From HIMB59 sp038124765 (GTDB lineage Bacteria; Pseudomonadota; Alphaproteobacteria; HIMB59): a stretch of DNA of 49,215 bases. The notes under the pieces were generated by a model. The model was not told the DNA's origin, searched no databases, and saw only the letters and a list, made by a program, of their open reading frames with translations. Each line of letters begins with the position of its first letter. Position 1 is the first letter of the stretch. The stretch is taken from NCBI GenBank assembly GCA_038124765.1, contig JAYPCO010000003.1:1-49215 (forward strand). Direction: 5' to 3'. Made by a program: the position numbers and the translations under genes. Below, piece after piece: positions 1 to 8,913 of the stretch.

Positions 1-75
1 GGTTCTGTGGTGAAACGGATATCACACTTGACTACGGATCAAGAATTCAGGGTTCGAATCCTTGCAGAACCGCCA
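1..75 (+). tRNA. tRNA-Arg(ACG)
   Basis: A full cloverleaf can be folded. The 7-bp acceptor stem pairs bases 1-7 with 65-71, followed by discriminator G72 and an encoded CCA at 73-75. The anticodon stem is 27-31 with 39-43, with a 7-base loop 32-38 carrying ACG at 34-36. The T arm holds TTCGAAT in its loop. Anticodon ACG (read as ICG) decodes arginine CGN codons and is the A34 tRNA expected in bacteria. Its 3' end touches the stop codon of the convergent panC with no spacer. It starts at the first base of the window, so its promoter is not visible. Confidence 0.95.
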
Positions 76-906
76 TCAAATTTCAATATTATCGATTAAT
101 CTAATCTGTCCTTTATAAATAGCATAAAAAAGTTTTGCATCCGACAGTTTGCCCTCTTCGCTTAGATCGTTAGAATTTCTAAATTCAAAATAATCATATT
201 TTTCAATTTTTTGATCAGTTAAAAAATTTTTTAAATTAACTTTAAGATCATTTATTTTTAAAGATTTATCCAAGGTTTTTATAAAATCTAATAGAGCTTT
301 TTGAAATAAGGTATATTCATCAAATTGTTTTTTACTAAGTTTTTGATTTCGCGAGGAAAGGGGTATGCCGCTATCGGTTCTTACCGTTTGTACTGGAACC
401 AAAGTTAAATTCTTAAATCTTTCCTCAATTAGCTTTGATACGATCTTTAACTGCTGGAAGTCTTTTTCACCAAAATAAACTCGATTGCTATCAACTATTG
501 AGAAAAACCTATTTAATACGGTTACCACCCCATCAAAATGCCCTGGACGGTATAAATCACATAGGATACCTGTGTAAAATTTATTTTTGATAGATTTGAT
601 TTCATTGGGATAGATTTCCTCGTGATCTGGCTCAAAAATAATATCGACATTATTATCCTCACAAAAATCATAGTCAGCACCTCGATTGCGCGGGTAGTTC
701 TCAAAGTCTTTTTTGTCGTTAAATTGTTTTTCATTCACAAAAATACTGACGATTGTCTTGTTATTTTCTTTTTGAGATTGATTGATCAAGGCCTTATGGC
801 CGTCATGAAGAGCCCCCATGGTAGGCACATAGCCAAGTGTCTTATTTGTAGAACGGTAAGCCTCAAGGTATTTTTGGAGATTAGAAATATCTTTAATTAT
901 CAACAT
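76..906 (-). CDS. panC: Pantothenate synthetase
   Basis: This enzyme joins pantoate and beta-alanine using ATP, the last step of pantothenate (coenzyme A precursor) synthesis, in the cytoplasm. The 276-residue length is normal. The nucleotidyltransferase HIGH-type motif is HDGH at residues 34-37, preceded by PTMGAL. RPGHFDGVVTVL, GEKDFQQL and the KMSKS-like IPLSSRN near residue 183 are all present. One difference is that the usual FVNPxQF motif reads FVNEKQF here. The gene is alone on the minus strand, its stop adjoining the tRNA-Arg 3' end and its start 74 bases from the divergent rpmH. No panB is next to it. Confidence 0.95.
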   Translation of the reverse strand: MLIIKDISNLQKYLEAYRSTNKTLGYVPTMGALHDGHKALINQSQKENNKTIVSIFVNEKQFNDKKDFENYPRNRGADYDFCEDNNVDIIFEPDHEEIYPNEIKSIKNKFYTGILCDLYRPGHFDGVVTVLNRFFSIVDSNRVYFGEKDFQQLKIVSKLIEERFKNLTLVPVQTVRTDSGIPLSSRNQKLSKKQFDEYTLFQKALLDFIKTLDKSLKINDLKVNLKNFLTDQKIEKYDYFEFRNSNDLSEEGKLSDAKLFYAIYKGQIRLIDNIEI

Positions 907-922
907 CTTTGGATTTTATTTA

Positions 923-949
923 TTGACTTCATATCAATAATTGTTAAAT
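923..949 (+). promoter_or_regulatory. Candidate promoter of rpmH operon
   Basis: TTGACT at 923-928 resembles a sigma-70 -35 box. TTAAAT at 944-949 could be the -10, but the spacer is only 15 bases. It lies in the 74-base gap between divergent panC and rpmH, where a strong promoter is expected. Weak support. Confidence 0.3.
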
Positions 950-980
950 GTAGGAACCTATTTTTTAAGGCATAATAACA

Positions 981-1115
981 ATGAAAAGAACCTATCAACC
1001 AAGTCAGTTAGTTAGAAAAAGACGTCACGGTTTTCGCTCTCGTATGGCAACTGTGGGCGGTCGTAAAGTTATTAATGCAAGAAGAGCAAAAGGTCGAGCA
1101 AGACTATCTGCTTAA
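981..1115 (+). CDS. rpmH: 50S ribosomal protein L34
   Basis: This is a small, very basic protein of the large ribosomal subunit. The reading frame from ATG 981 to TAA 1113-1115 gives 44 residues beginning MKRTYQPSQLVRKRR and ending ARLSA, the standard L34 length and sequence pattern (RKRRHGFRSRM). It is followed three bases later by rnpA, the near-universal bacterial rpmH-rnpA pair. It is the first gene of the rpmH-rnpA-yidD-yidC-engB run. Confidence 0.97.
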   Translation: MKRTYQPSQLVRKRRHGFRSRMATVGGRKVINARRAKGRARLSA

Positions 1116-1118
1116 TAT

Positions 1119-1448
1119 TTGAGACTACCAACTTTAAAAAAAACTTCCGAATTCTCACAGGTAAGAAATAGAGGTCATTTCTATAAAAGTGACTATTTTA
1201 ACGGCTTTCTCTTAAAAGATACTGATACTGAAAAGTTTATTATGGGTCTTATTGCCAGTAAAAAACTTGGAAATGCTGTTGAGAGAAACCGCGCTAAAAG
1301 AAGAGCTCGTGAGGCAATTCGTACATGTAGTTTGATTAACACAATTGTTAATGTTAAATTCGTGTTAATCTTAAAAAAAACAATTTTGAAAGTTCCTTTT
1401 ATTGATTTAAAAAAGGATATTGAAAAATTCTTAAGCAATGAAAAATAA
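1119..1448 (+). CDS. rnpA: Ribonuclease P protein component
   Basis: This is the protein cofactor of RNase P, which removes the 5' leaders of tRNA precursors. It has 109 residues and starts at TTG 1119, three bases after the rpmH stop. No ATG gives a full N-terminus, and the encoded LPTLKKTSEF is the usual RnpA beginning. The basic RNR helix is visible around residues 43-66 (GLIASKKLGNAVERNRAKRR). The last 11 bases overlap the start of yidD, suggesting translational coupling. Confidence 0.95.
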   Translation: MRLPTLKKTSEFSQVRNRGHFYKSDYFNGFLLKDTDTEKFIMGLIASKKLGNAVERNRAKRRAREAIRTCSLINTIVNVKFVLILKKTILKVPFIDLKKDIEKFLSNEK

Positions 1449-1674
1449 TTTAAAATTAGTTTGGAATAATATTTTTATTTTACCCATTAAAGTTTATCAA
1501 AATTTCATATCGCCCATGTTGCCAAATACATGTCGACATTTACCTACCTGCTCTGACTATACCATAGAAGCTATTCAAGAGTTTGGTGTTATCAAAGGAA
1601 TTTATAAAGGCACTTTAAGAATTCTAAGATGCAACCCTCTTGGAAGTTCAGGCTACGACCCTGTAAAAAAATAA
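1438..1674 (+). CDS. yidD: Membrane protein insertion efficiency factor YidD
   Basis: This is a small membrane-associated protein that assists YidC/Sec insertion of inner-membrane proteins. Its 78 residues show the family core: an amphipathic N-terminus, YQNFISPMLPNTCRHLPTCS with conserved cysteines, and a C-terminal CNPLGSSGYDPV. It lies between rnpA (11-base overlap) and yidC (zero spacing), its normal place. Confidence 0.95.
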   Translation: MKNNLKLVWNNIFILPIKVYQNFISPMLPNTCRHLPTCSDYTIEAIQEFGVIKGIYKGTLRILRCNPLGSSGYDPVKK

Positions 1675-3363
1675 ATGGATAATCAAAAAAACTTACTGCT
1701 GGCTATAGTTATTTCTATGGCAATTATCTTTGGGTTTCAGCTACTGATCCCGCAACCAGAGAGAACAATGCCTGAGACTGAAAATACGCAGTCGAATGGT
1801 ACTGTCGATTTAGACACTCCAAACTCAACTTCAACTACTATTGTTGATCGAAATGAGGCATTGGTTCAATCAGGTAGAGTTATTTTTGATAATAATAGGA
1901 TTAAGGGCTCTATCAATTTACAAGGCGGTATCATTGACGACTTGGTTTTAGAGGAGTACAGGGAAACACTAGACCCTACTTCTGACCAAATAGAATTTTT
2001 AAACCCTATAGGCGCTGCGGACTCTTATTATTTAGATACCGGTTGGGTCAGTACGGATACTTCTATTGAGTTACCTAAAATAGATAGTATTTGGAGTGCC
2101 GACAAGTCATCCATAGGTATCAACGATCCTGTTATACTGTCTTGGACTAACTCCCAAGGAATTACCTTTGAAAAGATTATCTCTTTAGATGAAAATTACT
2201 TATTTAATGTTGATCAAAGAGTGATCAATAAATCCGATAAATCCTTCGATTTATTCCCCTTTGGCCTTTCAAAAAGACAAAACATTCCAAGCGACTTACA
2301 GAAATTTTTTATTCTACACGAAGGTCCACTATCAGTTACAGACTCTGTTTTAAAAGAGTATGACTATGAGGATTTAAAAAATGATAAAAAAATTAAGTTC
2401 AGTTCAACCGGTGGTTGGATTGGAATAACGGATAAATATTGGCAAACAGCTATTATTCCCAATCAAAATGAACCGCTTCAACAAACCTTTAGTTATAACT
2501 TTGTTGATAATGCCGATAATTTCCAAACAGATATTGTTGGGGAAAAAATTTCTGTTTCCTCCAATGGCAGTGTTTCCCATAATTTAAAATTATTTGCTGG
2601 TCCTAAAATCGTTCAAGTGATTGAAAAATATATGGATGAATATGGCATTCAGGAGTTTGATCGATCTGTGGACTTTGGTTGGTTTTATTTTTTAACTAAA
2701 CCAATCTTTCACGTTTTAGAGTTCATATATGGCTATTTAGGAAACTTTGGATGGTCGATTGTAGCATTCACCGTTTTGATGAGAATATGCTTTTTCCCTC
2801 TTGCTCAGCAATCGTTTAAGTCTATGGCAAAAATGAAAAAGCTAGGACCTGAAATGCAACGTTTAAAAGAGCAGTATGGTGATGATAGATCCGGTCTTCA
2901 AAAAGAAATGATGGCACTCTATAAAAGGGAGAAGGCCAATCCAATTGCAGGTTGTTTACCGATACTTTTACAAATTCCTGTTTTCTTCTCTTTATATAAA
3001 GTTTTATTTATTACAATTGAGATGAGACATGCTCCATTCATTGGATGGATCCATGATTTATCTGCGCCAGACCCTTTAGGTGCTTTAACCTTATTTGGTT
3101 TGTTTGACTGGAATGTTCCAGGAATTTTACAATTATTTAACATAGGTATTTGGCCAATACTGATGGGTATTTCTATGTTCTTACAACAAAAACTTAACCC
3201 TCAACCCGTTGATAAAATGCAAGCCAAAATATTTATGTTCTTACCAATTGTCTTTACCTTTGTTCTTGGAGGATTTGCTGCTGGTTTAGTTATTTATTGG
3301 ACAACTAATAACGTTCTTTCAATGGCTCAGCAGTATGTTATTCAAAGAAAAATTGTAAAATAA
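1675..3363 (+). CDS. yidC: Membrane protein insertase YidC
   Basis: This inner-membrane insertase and chaperone works alone or with SecYEG. It has 562 residues, usual for Gram-negative YidC. A signal-anchor helix lies at about 6-25, followed by an acidic linker, then the large periplasmic beta domain to about residue 330. The conserved five-helix core follows, including the TM arginine in VLMRICFFPL and the cytoplasmic KMKKLGPEMQRLKEQYGDD hairpin. The basic tail QRKIVK is typical. ATG follows directly on the yidD stop, and engB starts 4 bases after its end. Confidence 0.97.
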   Translation: MDNQKNLLLAIVISMAIIFGFQLLIPQPERTMPETENTQSNGTVDLDTPNSTSTTIVDRNEALVQSGRVIFDNNRIKGSINLQGGIIDDLVLEEYRETLDPTSDQIEFLNPIGAADSYYLDTGWVSTDTSIELPKIDSIWSADKSSIGINDPVILSWTNSQGITFEKIISLDENYLFNVDQRVINKSDKSFDLFPFGLSKRQNIPSDLQKFFILHEGPLSVTDSVLKEYDYEDLKNDKKIKFSSTGGWIGITDKYWQTAIIPNQNEPLQQTFSYNFVDNADNFQTDIVGEKISVSSNGSVSHNLKLFAGPKIVQVIEKYMDEYGIQEFDRSVDFGWFYFLTKPIFHVLEFIYGYLGNFGWSIVAFTVLMRICFFPLAQQSFKSMAKMKKLGPEMQRLKEQYGDDRSGLQKEMMALYKREKANPIAGCLPILLQIPVFFSLYKVLFITIEMRHAPFIGWIHDLSAPDPLGALTLFGLFDWNVPGILQLFNIGIWPILMGISMFLQQKLNPQPVDKMQAKIFMFLPIVFTFVLGGFAAGLVIYWTTNNVLSMAQQYVIQRKIVK

Positions 3364-3367
3364 TTGG

Positions 3368-3943
3368 ATGAATCCAATAGTCGGGTATTTTAAAAAACCA
3401 ACTCAGTTTATTTTAAGCGCTATGCAACCTCGACAATACCCTAATGTGGTATTTCCTGAGATAGCATTCATTGGACGATCTAATGTGGGTAAATCGTCTT
3501 TAATTAATGCCCTTTTTATGAAAAAAATTGCTCAAATTTCAAATACACCAGGTAAAACAAGACAAATTAATTTTTTTAATCATGCTGACTCTATGATGGT
3601 AGTTGATTTACCTGGTTACGGCTTTGCTAAGCTCTCTCAAAAAGAAGCTTTTAAGATTTCAGATCTAGTTTCTCAATATCTAAGTACTAGAGAAAATTTA
3701 AAAAAAATTTTTGTATTAATTGATAATGGACTAGGTCCTAAAAAAAGTGATTTAGAAATGATCGAGTCTATGCAGCACATCCAGGATAAAATATTCTTAT
3801 GCTTTACAAAAAGTGATAAGAAAATCAAAGAAAGATCTCCTTACTTAAAAGAATTAACCGATAAATACGAAAGTGTTGTTGTTAGTTCAAAAACTAATGA
3901 TCAAATCTTTGAACTTCAAAAAAAAATATTCGAAATTTTATAA
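3368..3943 (+). CDS. engB: Ribosome biogenesis GTPase YihA/YsxC/EngB
   Basis: This GTPase is needed for late assembly of the 50S subunit. Its 191 residues carry all G motifs: P-loop GRSNVGKSS near residue 37, the G2 region with TPGKTRQINFF, G3 DLPGYGF near 80, G4 TKSD and a G5-like SSKT. Its place after yidC is conserved in alphaproteobacteria. The argB gene that often follows in relatives such as rhizobia is absent here. Confidence 0.95.
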   Translation: MNPIVGYFKKPTQFILSAMQPRQYPNVVFPEIAFIGRSNVGKSSLINALFMKKIAQISNTPGKTRQINFFNHADSMMVVDLPGYGFAKLSQKEAFKISDLVSQYLSTRENLKKIFVLIDNGLGPKKSDLEMIESMQHIQDKIFLCFTKSDKKIKERSPYLKELTDKYESVVVSSKTNDQIFELQKKIFEIL

Positions 3944-3987
3944 ATATCCTTGGAATTTTAACTATTAGCCTTTAATTTATCGTCCTT

Positions 3988-4671
3988 ATGCAAGAAATCT
4001 CTAATTGGGTATTCGACCTAGATAACACATTGTACAAAGCAGAATGTGGTCTTTTTGACAAGGTTCATATTTTGATGGGCAAGTATATTGAAGAAAAAAT
4101 AGGGCTCAATTCAGGTGAAGCACAAGCCCTTCGATCAAAATATTATCATCAATACGGAACTACTTTGCGTGGGTTAATGATGGAACATCAAATTGACCCT
4201 AATGACTATCTAGAGTATGTGCATCAAATCAATTATGACGTGGTAGAATCTAATAGACCCCTTGGTGATGTCATTAAAAACTTAAAAGGTAAAAAATATA
4301 TTTTTACAAATGCTAATTATGGTCATGTGGAAAAGGTTTTAGAAAAACTACATATGAACGATGTCTTTGATGGTTGTTTTGATATTTCAGAGAGCGATTA
4401 TTTACCTAAACCCCATAAACAGGTTTATGAAGCATTTCAAAATAAATTTAACTTAGATAACAATTCCACAGCAATGTTTGAGGATCTCCATATAAATCTA
4501 AAAGAGCCTTTTGATATGGGATGGAAAACCGTGTGGGTTACAAATAATTTAGAATATAATCTTAATAAAGATGTTAATCATCAAAGTGATATAGACAAAA
4601 TCATTCAAGAAAAAAAATATATTACTCATGTTACAGATGATTTGGAAAAATTTTTAAATAACGTAGAATAG
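3988..4671 (+). CDS. HAD-family pyrimidine 5'-nucleotidase-like hydrolase
   Basis: This is a cytoplasmic haloacid-dehalogenase fold phosphatase of the Sdt1/Phm8-like group, known to remove phosphate from pyrimidine nucleoside monophosphates. In 227 residues it shows motif I FDLDNTLY at 9-16, motif II FTNAN, the motif III lysine in LPKPH, and motif IV FEDLHINL. The cap is helical (C1). It lies directly upstream of dapD as in many alphaproteobacteria. The true substrate is not evident. Its TAG stop overlaps the ribosome binding site AGGAG of dapD. Confidence 0.85.
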   Translation: MQEISNWVFDLDNTLYKAECGLFDKVHILMGKYIEEKIGLNSGEAQALRSKYYHQYGTTLRGLMMEHQIDPNDYLEYVHQINYDVVESNRPLGDVIKNLKGKKYIFTNANYGHVEKVLEKLHMNDVFDGCFDISESDYLPKPHKQVYEAFQNKFNLDNNSTAMFEDLHINLKEPFDMGWKTVWVTNNLEYNLNKDVNHQSDIDKIIQEKKYITHVTDDLEKFLNNVE

Positions 4672-4678
4672 GAGCACT

Positions 4679-5509
4679 ATGAGCAACCAACAAAAAATTG
4701 AACAATTATGGGAAGATAAAGATCAAATTAATTTTATTGAAAATAACGATGCTAAAAAAGCTGTTTTAGATGTCCTACATGAAATGGATCAAGGTAATTT
4801 AAGAGTTTGTGAAAAAGAAGGACAGGATTGGAAAGTTAATCAGTGGTTAAAAAAAGCAATTTTATTAAGCTTTAGAATTCAGGATATGGAAATCATTAAT
4901 GGTGGGCCAAGTGTTGAAGGTGGAAATACTGCTTGGTGGGATAAGGTACCCTCCAAATTTCAAAATTGGAGCGCTGCAGATTTTCAAAAGGCCGGGTTTA
5001 GAGCTGTTCCTAATTGTGTTGTTCGTCGTTCTGCTTTTATAGCCAAAAGTGCTGTTTTAATGCCTTGTTTTGTGAATTTAGGTGCCTATGTGGATGAAGG
5101 GACCATGATTGATACTTGGGCTACAGTTGGGTCATGCGCTCAAGTTGGAAAGCATTGTCATATTTCAGGCGGGGCAGGTATTGGCGGTGTACTAGAACCC
5201 CTTCAAGCAAATCCGGTAATCATTGAAGATAATTGTTTTATCGGTGCTCGATCTGAGGTGGCTGAAGGAGTTATTATTGGCGAAGGTTCCGTTTTATCTA
5301 TGGGTGTGTTTATTGGAGCTTCGACAAAAATTTACAATCGTGAAACTGGTGAAGTATTTATGGGCAAAGTCCCTCCTTATTCTGTTGTTGTGCCTGGAAG
5401 CATGCCTTCCTCAAAAGGAGATGTTTCTTTATATTGTGTCGTCATCGTAAAAACAGTAGATGAAAAAACCCGTTCTAAAACTTCTGTAAACGAACTACTA
5501 AGAGACTGA
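4679..5509 (+). CDS. dapD: Tetrahydrodipicolinate N-succinyltransferase
   Basis: This enzyme transfers succinyl from succinyl-CoA to tetrahydrodipicolinate in the lysine/meso-diaminopimelate pathway. The 276-residue length is standard. An N-terminal helical domain is followed at about 110-230 by left-handed beta-helix hexapeptide repeats (for example GAYVDEGTMIDTWATVGSCA and IGGVLEPLQANP), then a C-terminal strand region. AGGAG lies five bases before ATG 4679, one of the few strong Shine-Dalgarno sites in the window. It is followed after one base by dapE, which uses the product of the succinyl branch. Confidence 0.97.
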   Translation: MSNQQKIEQLWEDKDQINFIENNDAKKAVLDVLHEMDQGNLRVCEKEGQDWKVNQWLKKAILLSFRIQDMEIINGGPSVEGGNTAWWDKVPSKFQNWSAADFQKAGFRAVPNCVVRRSAFIAKSAVLMPCFVNLGAYVDEGTMIDTWATVGSCAQVGKHCHISGGAGIGGVLEPLQANPVIIEDNCFIGARSEVAEGVIIGEGSVLSMGVFIGASTKIYNRETGEVFMGKVPPYSVVVPGSMPSSKGDVSLYCVVIVKTVDEKTRSKTSVNELLRD

Positions 5510-5510
5510 T

Positions 5511-6674
5511 ATGTTAGATACTTTAGAGCTCTCTAAAAAATTAATTTCCTATGAATCTGTAACTCCTGCTAAACAAGATATATTTGATTTTCTAATTAAA
5601 ATTTTTGAAGAAAATGGCTTTACAACTAAGCAATTAAATTTTGATGGCGATGGGAGCTATGAAGTTATTAATTTAATGGCTACTTATGGATCTTTAAATA
5701 CTAACGGTAAACATTTTAATTTTTTATGTCATGTGGATGTCGTTCCTCCAGGAAATTTAGAAGATTGGGCAACACATCCATTTGAACCCATAATTAAAGA
5801 TGGTTACTTATACGGTCGTGGAGCTGAAGATATGAAGGGATGTACGGCTGCTAGTATGATTAGTGCATTTAATTTTATAAAAAATAATAAAGACTTTAAT
5901 GGCACCATTAGTTTTATAATCACTGGAGATGAAGAAGCTGACTCTGTCAACGGTGTTGATAAGGTTGTTAATTGGCTTCAAGAAAACAATATTCGCATTG
6001 ATGGCTCAATCGCTACAGAATCATCATCAAAAGAAGTATTAGGCGACCAAATTAAAGTTGGAAGAAAAGGTGCCGTTGATATTGAAATAGAGGTTATTGG
6101 CAAGCAAGGTCATGCAGCTTACCCACAAATGTCTCAAAACCCTGTTCATTGTTTATCTAAGGTTATTGCCTTTTTTGATGATCAAGTTTTGGATGAGGGA
6201 GCGGAGTATTTTGAGCCTTCAACTGTTCAATTTACCCAATTAAAATTAAACAATGAAGCCAAAAACGTTATTCCAGAGAAACTAACTACTGTTGCTGATA
6301 TGCGTTTCAATGACAATTGGGATGAACTAAAAATAAGAAATTATTTTGACAAACATTTAACAAGAATATGTTCTGAAAATAAATGTAAATATAATCTTAA
6401 ATTAACTTTTAGAGGATACCCCTTCCAAGCATTCAATGATCCATTTACGATTCATTGTATTAATGCAATTAAAGATGTAACTGGTATAAATGCAGTTCAA
6501 GATACAGGTGGTGGAACTTCTGATGCTAGGTTCATTCAAAGAATTTGTCCAGTATTTGAGTTTGGTACGATTAATAAAACACTTCATAAAGTAAATGAAT
6601 GTGTTTCTATTGATGATTTAAATAAAACAGAAAAAATTTATTACAAAACCTTAGAAAACTTTTTTCAATCTTGA
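5511..6674 (+). CDS. dapE: Succinyl-diaminopimelate desuccinylase
   Basis: This M20-family zinc amidohydrolase hydrolyses N-succinyl-LL-diaminopimelate. It has 387 residues. The first metal histidine is in FLCHVDVVPPG, the bridging Asp region reads YGRGAEDMKG, the catalytic base lies in TGDEEADS, and the C-terminal metal His is in TLHKVNECV. The central dimerisation domain contains GKQGHAAYPQ. It is paired with dapD, so the succinylase branch of lysine synthesis is used. The TGA stop shares four bases with the TTG start of the next gene. Confidence 0.95.
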   Translation: MLDTLELSKKLISYESVTPAKQDIFDFLIKIFEENGFTTKQLNFDGDGSYEVINLMATYGSLNTNGKHFNFLCHVDVVPPGNLEDWATHPFEPIIKDGYLYGRGAEDMKGCTAASMISAFNFIKNNKDFNGTISFIITGDEEADSVNGVDKVVNWLQENNIRIDGSIATESSSKEVLGDQIKVGRKGAVDIEIEVIGKQGHAAYPQMSQNPVHCLSKVIAFFDDQVLDEGAEYFEPSTVQFTQLKLNNEAKNVIPEKLTTVADMRFNDNWDELKIRNYFDKHLTRICSENKCKYNLKLTFRGYPFQAFNDPFTIHCINAIKDVTGINAVQDTGGGTSDARFIQRICPVFEFGTINKTLHKVNECVSIDDLNKTEKIYYKTLENFFQS

Positions 6675-7147
6675 ATATTGGCGATTTAATTCCAGATATT
6701 ATCCTTCGATCTGTAGCTAATGAAGGAATGCAGGATCAAAAACTTCACAGCCTTTTTCAATCTAAAAAAGTTTTAATTATTTGTGTTCCTGGGGCCTTTA
6801 CATCGACATGCCATACAAGACATTTACCACCTTATATTAAAGGAGATACGGAATTAATGAGCAAAAAAAATATTGATTTGATTTGTTGCATTACGACCAA
6901 TGATCCTTTTGTTCTAGATCTATGGAGAAAAGAATTAGGTGAGTCGAAAATATTATTTCTTTCAGATGGCAATCATGAATTTCTTAATAAAAGTAATTTG
7001 ATTAGAAACCATGACAAAAGCTTTATGGGAGATAGGCTAATAAGATCCGTAATACTAGTAAATGATCTTAAAATTGAAAAAGTCATTTGCGATAATCCGG
7101 GTGAGTTAAAATTGACTAGCTACGAAGAAGTGTTAGAGAATATCTAA
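6671..7147 (+). CDS. Peroxiredoxin, Prx5/AhpC-TSA type
   Basis: This is a thiol peroxidase that reduces hydrogen or alkyl peroxides. Its 158 residues include the peroxidatic cysteine in PGAFTSTCHTRHLPPY at about residue 47 with the conserved P, T and C of the PxxxTxxC motif. The Prx5 branch is favoured by the short length and the N-terminal IGDLIPDIIL. Translation starts at TTG 6671, overlapping the dapE stop as TTGA. The C-terminus overlaps the convergent glycosyltransferase gene by 15 bases. The partner reductant (glutaredoxin or thioredoxin) is unknown. Confidence 0.88.
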   Translation: MNIGDLIPDIILRSVANEGMQDQKLHSLFQSKKVLIICVPGAFTSTCHTRHLPPYIKGDTELMSKKNIDLICCITTNDPFVLDLWRKELGESKILFLSDGNHEFLNKSNLIRNHDKSFMGDRLIRSVILVNDLKIEKVICDNPGELKLTSYEEVLENI

Positions 7148-8179
7148 GTATTCCTTAATTTTTTTCTTTTTTTCAAATTTTTTAGCAAAAATTAAGCTTT
7201 TTTTACTAAAATTTTCGTATTTATCTCTAATGGTTAAAATTGTTTCAACCAATTCTTTAACATTATTTTCGCTCACAACTATCCCATTATTGCCAATTGA
7301 CTCTGGCGTTCCTCCACTGTTGCTCACTATGCAAGGTAAACCGTAACTGGCAGCTTCAACATTGGAAATGCCGAAGCCTTCTATGCTTTCAGGGGTTGTA
7401 ATAGTTGGCATAACATGTATTTGAGATGAATTATAAATATCACCAGGAAGATTTGAGCTGCTCATAAATTCTACCTGTTTAGTTAAATTAAATTTTGTTG
7501 CAATATCTTTCAGTCTCGATAATTCTGGTCCGTCTCCTAAGATTGCATATTTTAACTCAATGTTATGATCTATTTTAAGTTTATGCATAGCCTGCAAAAC
7601 AAGATGATGGCCCTTCCTGTACTCCAATCTTGCAACTGTACATAAATCATACTTAGATTTTTTTTTTGCATTATTGGTGTTTTCAATGAAAGCAGGAAAA
7701 ACTATTTTACTTTTAATCTTTTTAAGCTTTGGAAAATTTTTATACAATAATCTCTGTGTAAACTCAGAATTAAAGATTAGATAATCTGCTTTTAAAAAAG
7801 AGGTTTCTATTCTTTCTTGTTTTTTTAGGTTTAAAATTTCATTTCCATGTACTAAGCAAATATATTTAGTTTTTGCTATTCTCTCTACCCCTTCTAAAGA
7901 CTTCCAACTATCAAAGAAGACTAAATCTACTTTATTTTCTTTGAGATAATGATGATAAAAATTTGCTTTAATTTTTTTTCTTAAAAACTTCAGCTGATCA
8001 AATCGATGAATGGTAAAATTTTGCAGTTGATCAAAAGTTGAGGAGGTGTGTTTAGAGCCATCTGCCATAACAACAACATCGCTGTTTGATTGAGATGCCA
8101 TTATTGCAATGTTTGTCATTACGGTTTCAATACCACCAAATTTGGGTGCAAAGCATTGGGTATAAATAACAATACTCAA
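7133..8179 (-). CDS. Glycosyltransferase, GT4 (GT-B) family
   Basis: This is a predicted retaining GT-B glycosyltransferase acting on a cell-surface or lipid acceptor. In 348 residues it shows an N-terminal acceptor domain beginning with a GGIETVMTNIA loop, and a C-terminal nucleotide-sugar domain with ARLEYRKGHHLV and the EX7E motif region PESIEGFGISNVEAASYGLP. Its start overlaps the truA stop by four bases, so it is the last gene of def-fmt-truA-GT. Donor and acceptor cannot be told. It sits where relatives usually have only housekeeping genes. Confidence 0.85.
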   Translation of the reverse strand: MSIVIYTQCFAPKFGGIETVMTNIAIMASQSNSDVVVMADGSKHTSSTFDQLQNFTIHRFDQLKFLRKKIKANFYHHYLKENKVDLVFFDSWKSLEGVERIAKTKYICLVHGNEILNLKKQERIETSFLKADYLIFNSEFTQRLLYKNFPKLKKIKSKIVFPAFIENTNNAKKKSKYDLCTVARLEYRKGHHLVLQAMHKLKIDHNIELKYAILGDGPELSRLKDIATKFNLTKQVEFMSSSNLPGDIYNSSQIHVMPTITTPESIEGFGISNVEAASYGLPCIVSNSGGTPESIGNNGIVVSENNVKELVETILTIRDKYENFSKKSLIFAKKFEKKKKIKEYLDIL

Positions 8180-8913
8180 TACACTATTTCCTTTAGGATA
8201 AGCCCCTTGGAAGGCATAGTAGCCCCAGCCAAAGATCTATTTTTTGCTTCTAAAAGGGTTGAAATCCAGTCACTTTTTTGTTTTTTAAGGCCAATATCTA
8301 TTAACGACCCCATCATAATTCTGATTTGTTGATAAAGAAAAGATTGAGCTTGAAAGGTGAAAATGAGCTTATCGTTTTTCTTCTCAAGATTAGTTACATC
8401 TAGGCTTCTCACCGGTGACTTTGCCTGACACCCCTGTGCTCTAAAAGATGTAAAGTCATGTTTGCCCACCAAAGGCTTCATCGCATTACTCATTGAATCA
8501 ATATCGAGGGGCTGTTTGATATGCAAAGAGAAATCATCTTCAAGGACACAAGGAGCTAATCTATTTAGTATGTGATATTCATAAGTTTTCATTTTTGCAG
8601 TAAATCTTGCATTAAATGAGTCATCAACTTTTTCAACTTTGACAATTTTTATTTTTTCATCACCCAAATGAAAATTAATTCCATGCATAATTTGAAACTC
8701 ACTAAATTCTTTATTTAAATTAAAACTTGCGCATTGTCCCAAAGCATGGACACCGGCATCCGTCCTACCCGCTCCTTGTATAGTAATTTGTTCACCAGAA
8801 AATTTAAAAATAGCTTTTTCTAATTCTCCTTGAATTGTTTTTTCTTCCTTTTGAAACTGCCATCCGCTGTATCCTGTCCCATTATACTCGATTGTAATTT
8901 TAATATTGGTCAT
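8176..8913 (-). CDS. truA: tRNA pseudouridine(38-40) synthase TruA
   Basis: This enzyme makes pseudouridine at positions 38-40 of the tRNA anticodon stem. Its 245 residues are normal. The catalytic aspartate is in GRTDAGVHALGQ near residue 52. IEYNGTGYSGWQ at the N-terminus and FTSFRAQGCQAKSPVR in the middle are also characteristic. Four-base overlaps with both fmt upstream and the glycosyltransferase downstream indicate one transcript. Confidence 0.96.
   Translation of the reverse strand: MTNIKITIEYNGTGYSGWQFQKEEKTIQGELEKAIFKFSGEQITIQGAGRTDAGVHALGQCASFNLNKEFSEFQIMHGINFHLGDEKIKIVKVEKVDDSFNARFTAKMKTYEYHILNRLAPCVLEDDFSLHIKQPLDIDSMSNAMKPLVGKHDFTSFRAQGCQAKSPVRSLDVTNLEKKNDKLIFTFQAQSFLYQQIRIMMGSLIDIGLKKQKSDWISTLLEAKNRSLAGATMPSKGLILKEIVY

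Noticed and set aside
1..75. Integration site: tRNA gene next to a foreign element
   Set aside because: The sequence after the tRNA is the housekeeping panC with zero spacing; no integrase or repeat of the tRNA 3' end was seen.
622..975. Open frame of 117 codons on the plus strand
   Set aside because: Antisense to panC and reaching to the rpmH leader; no recognisable protein features.
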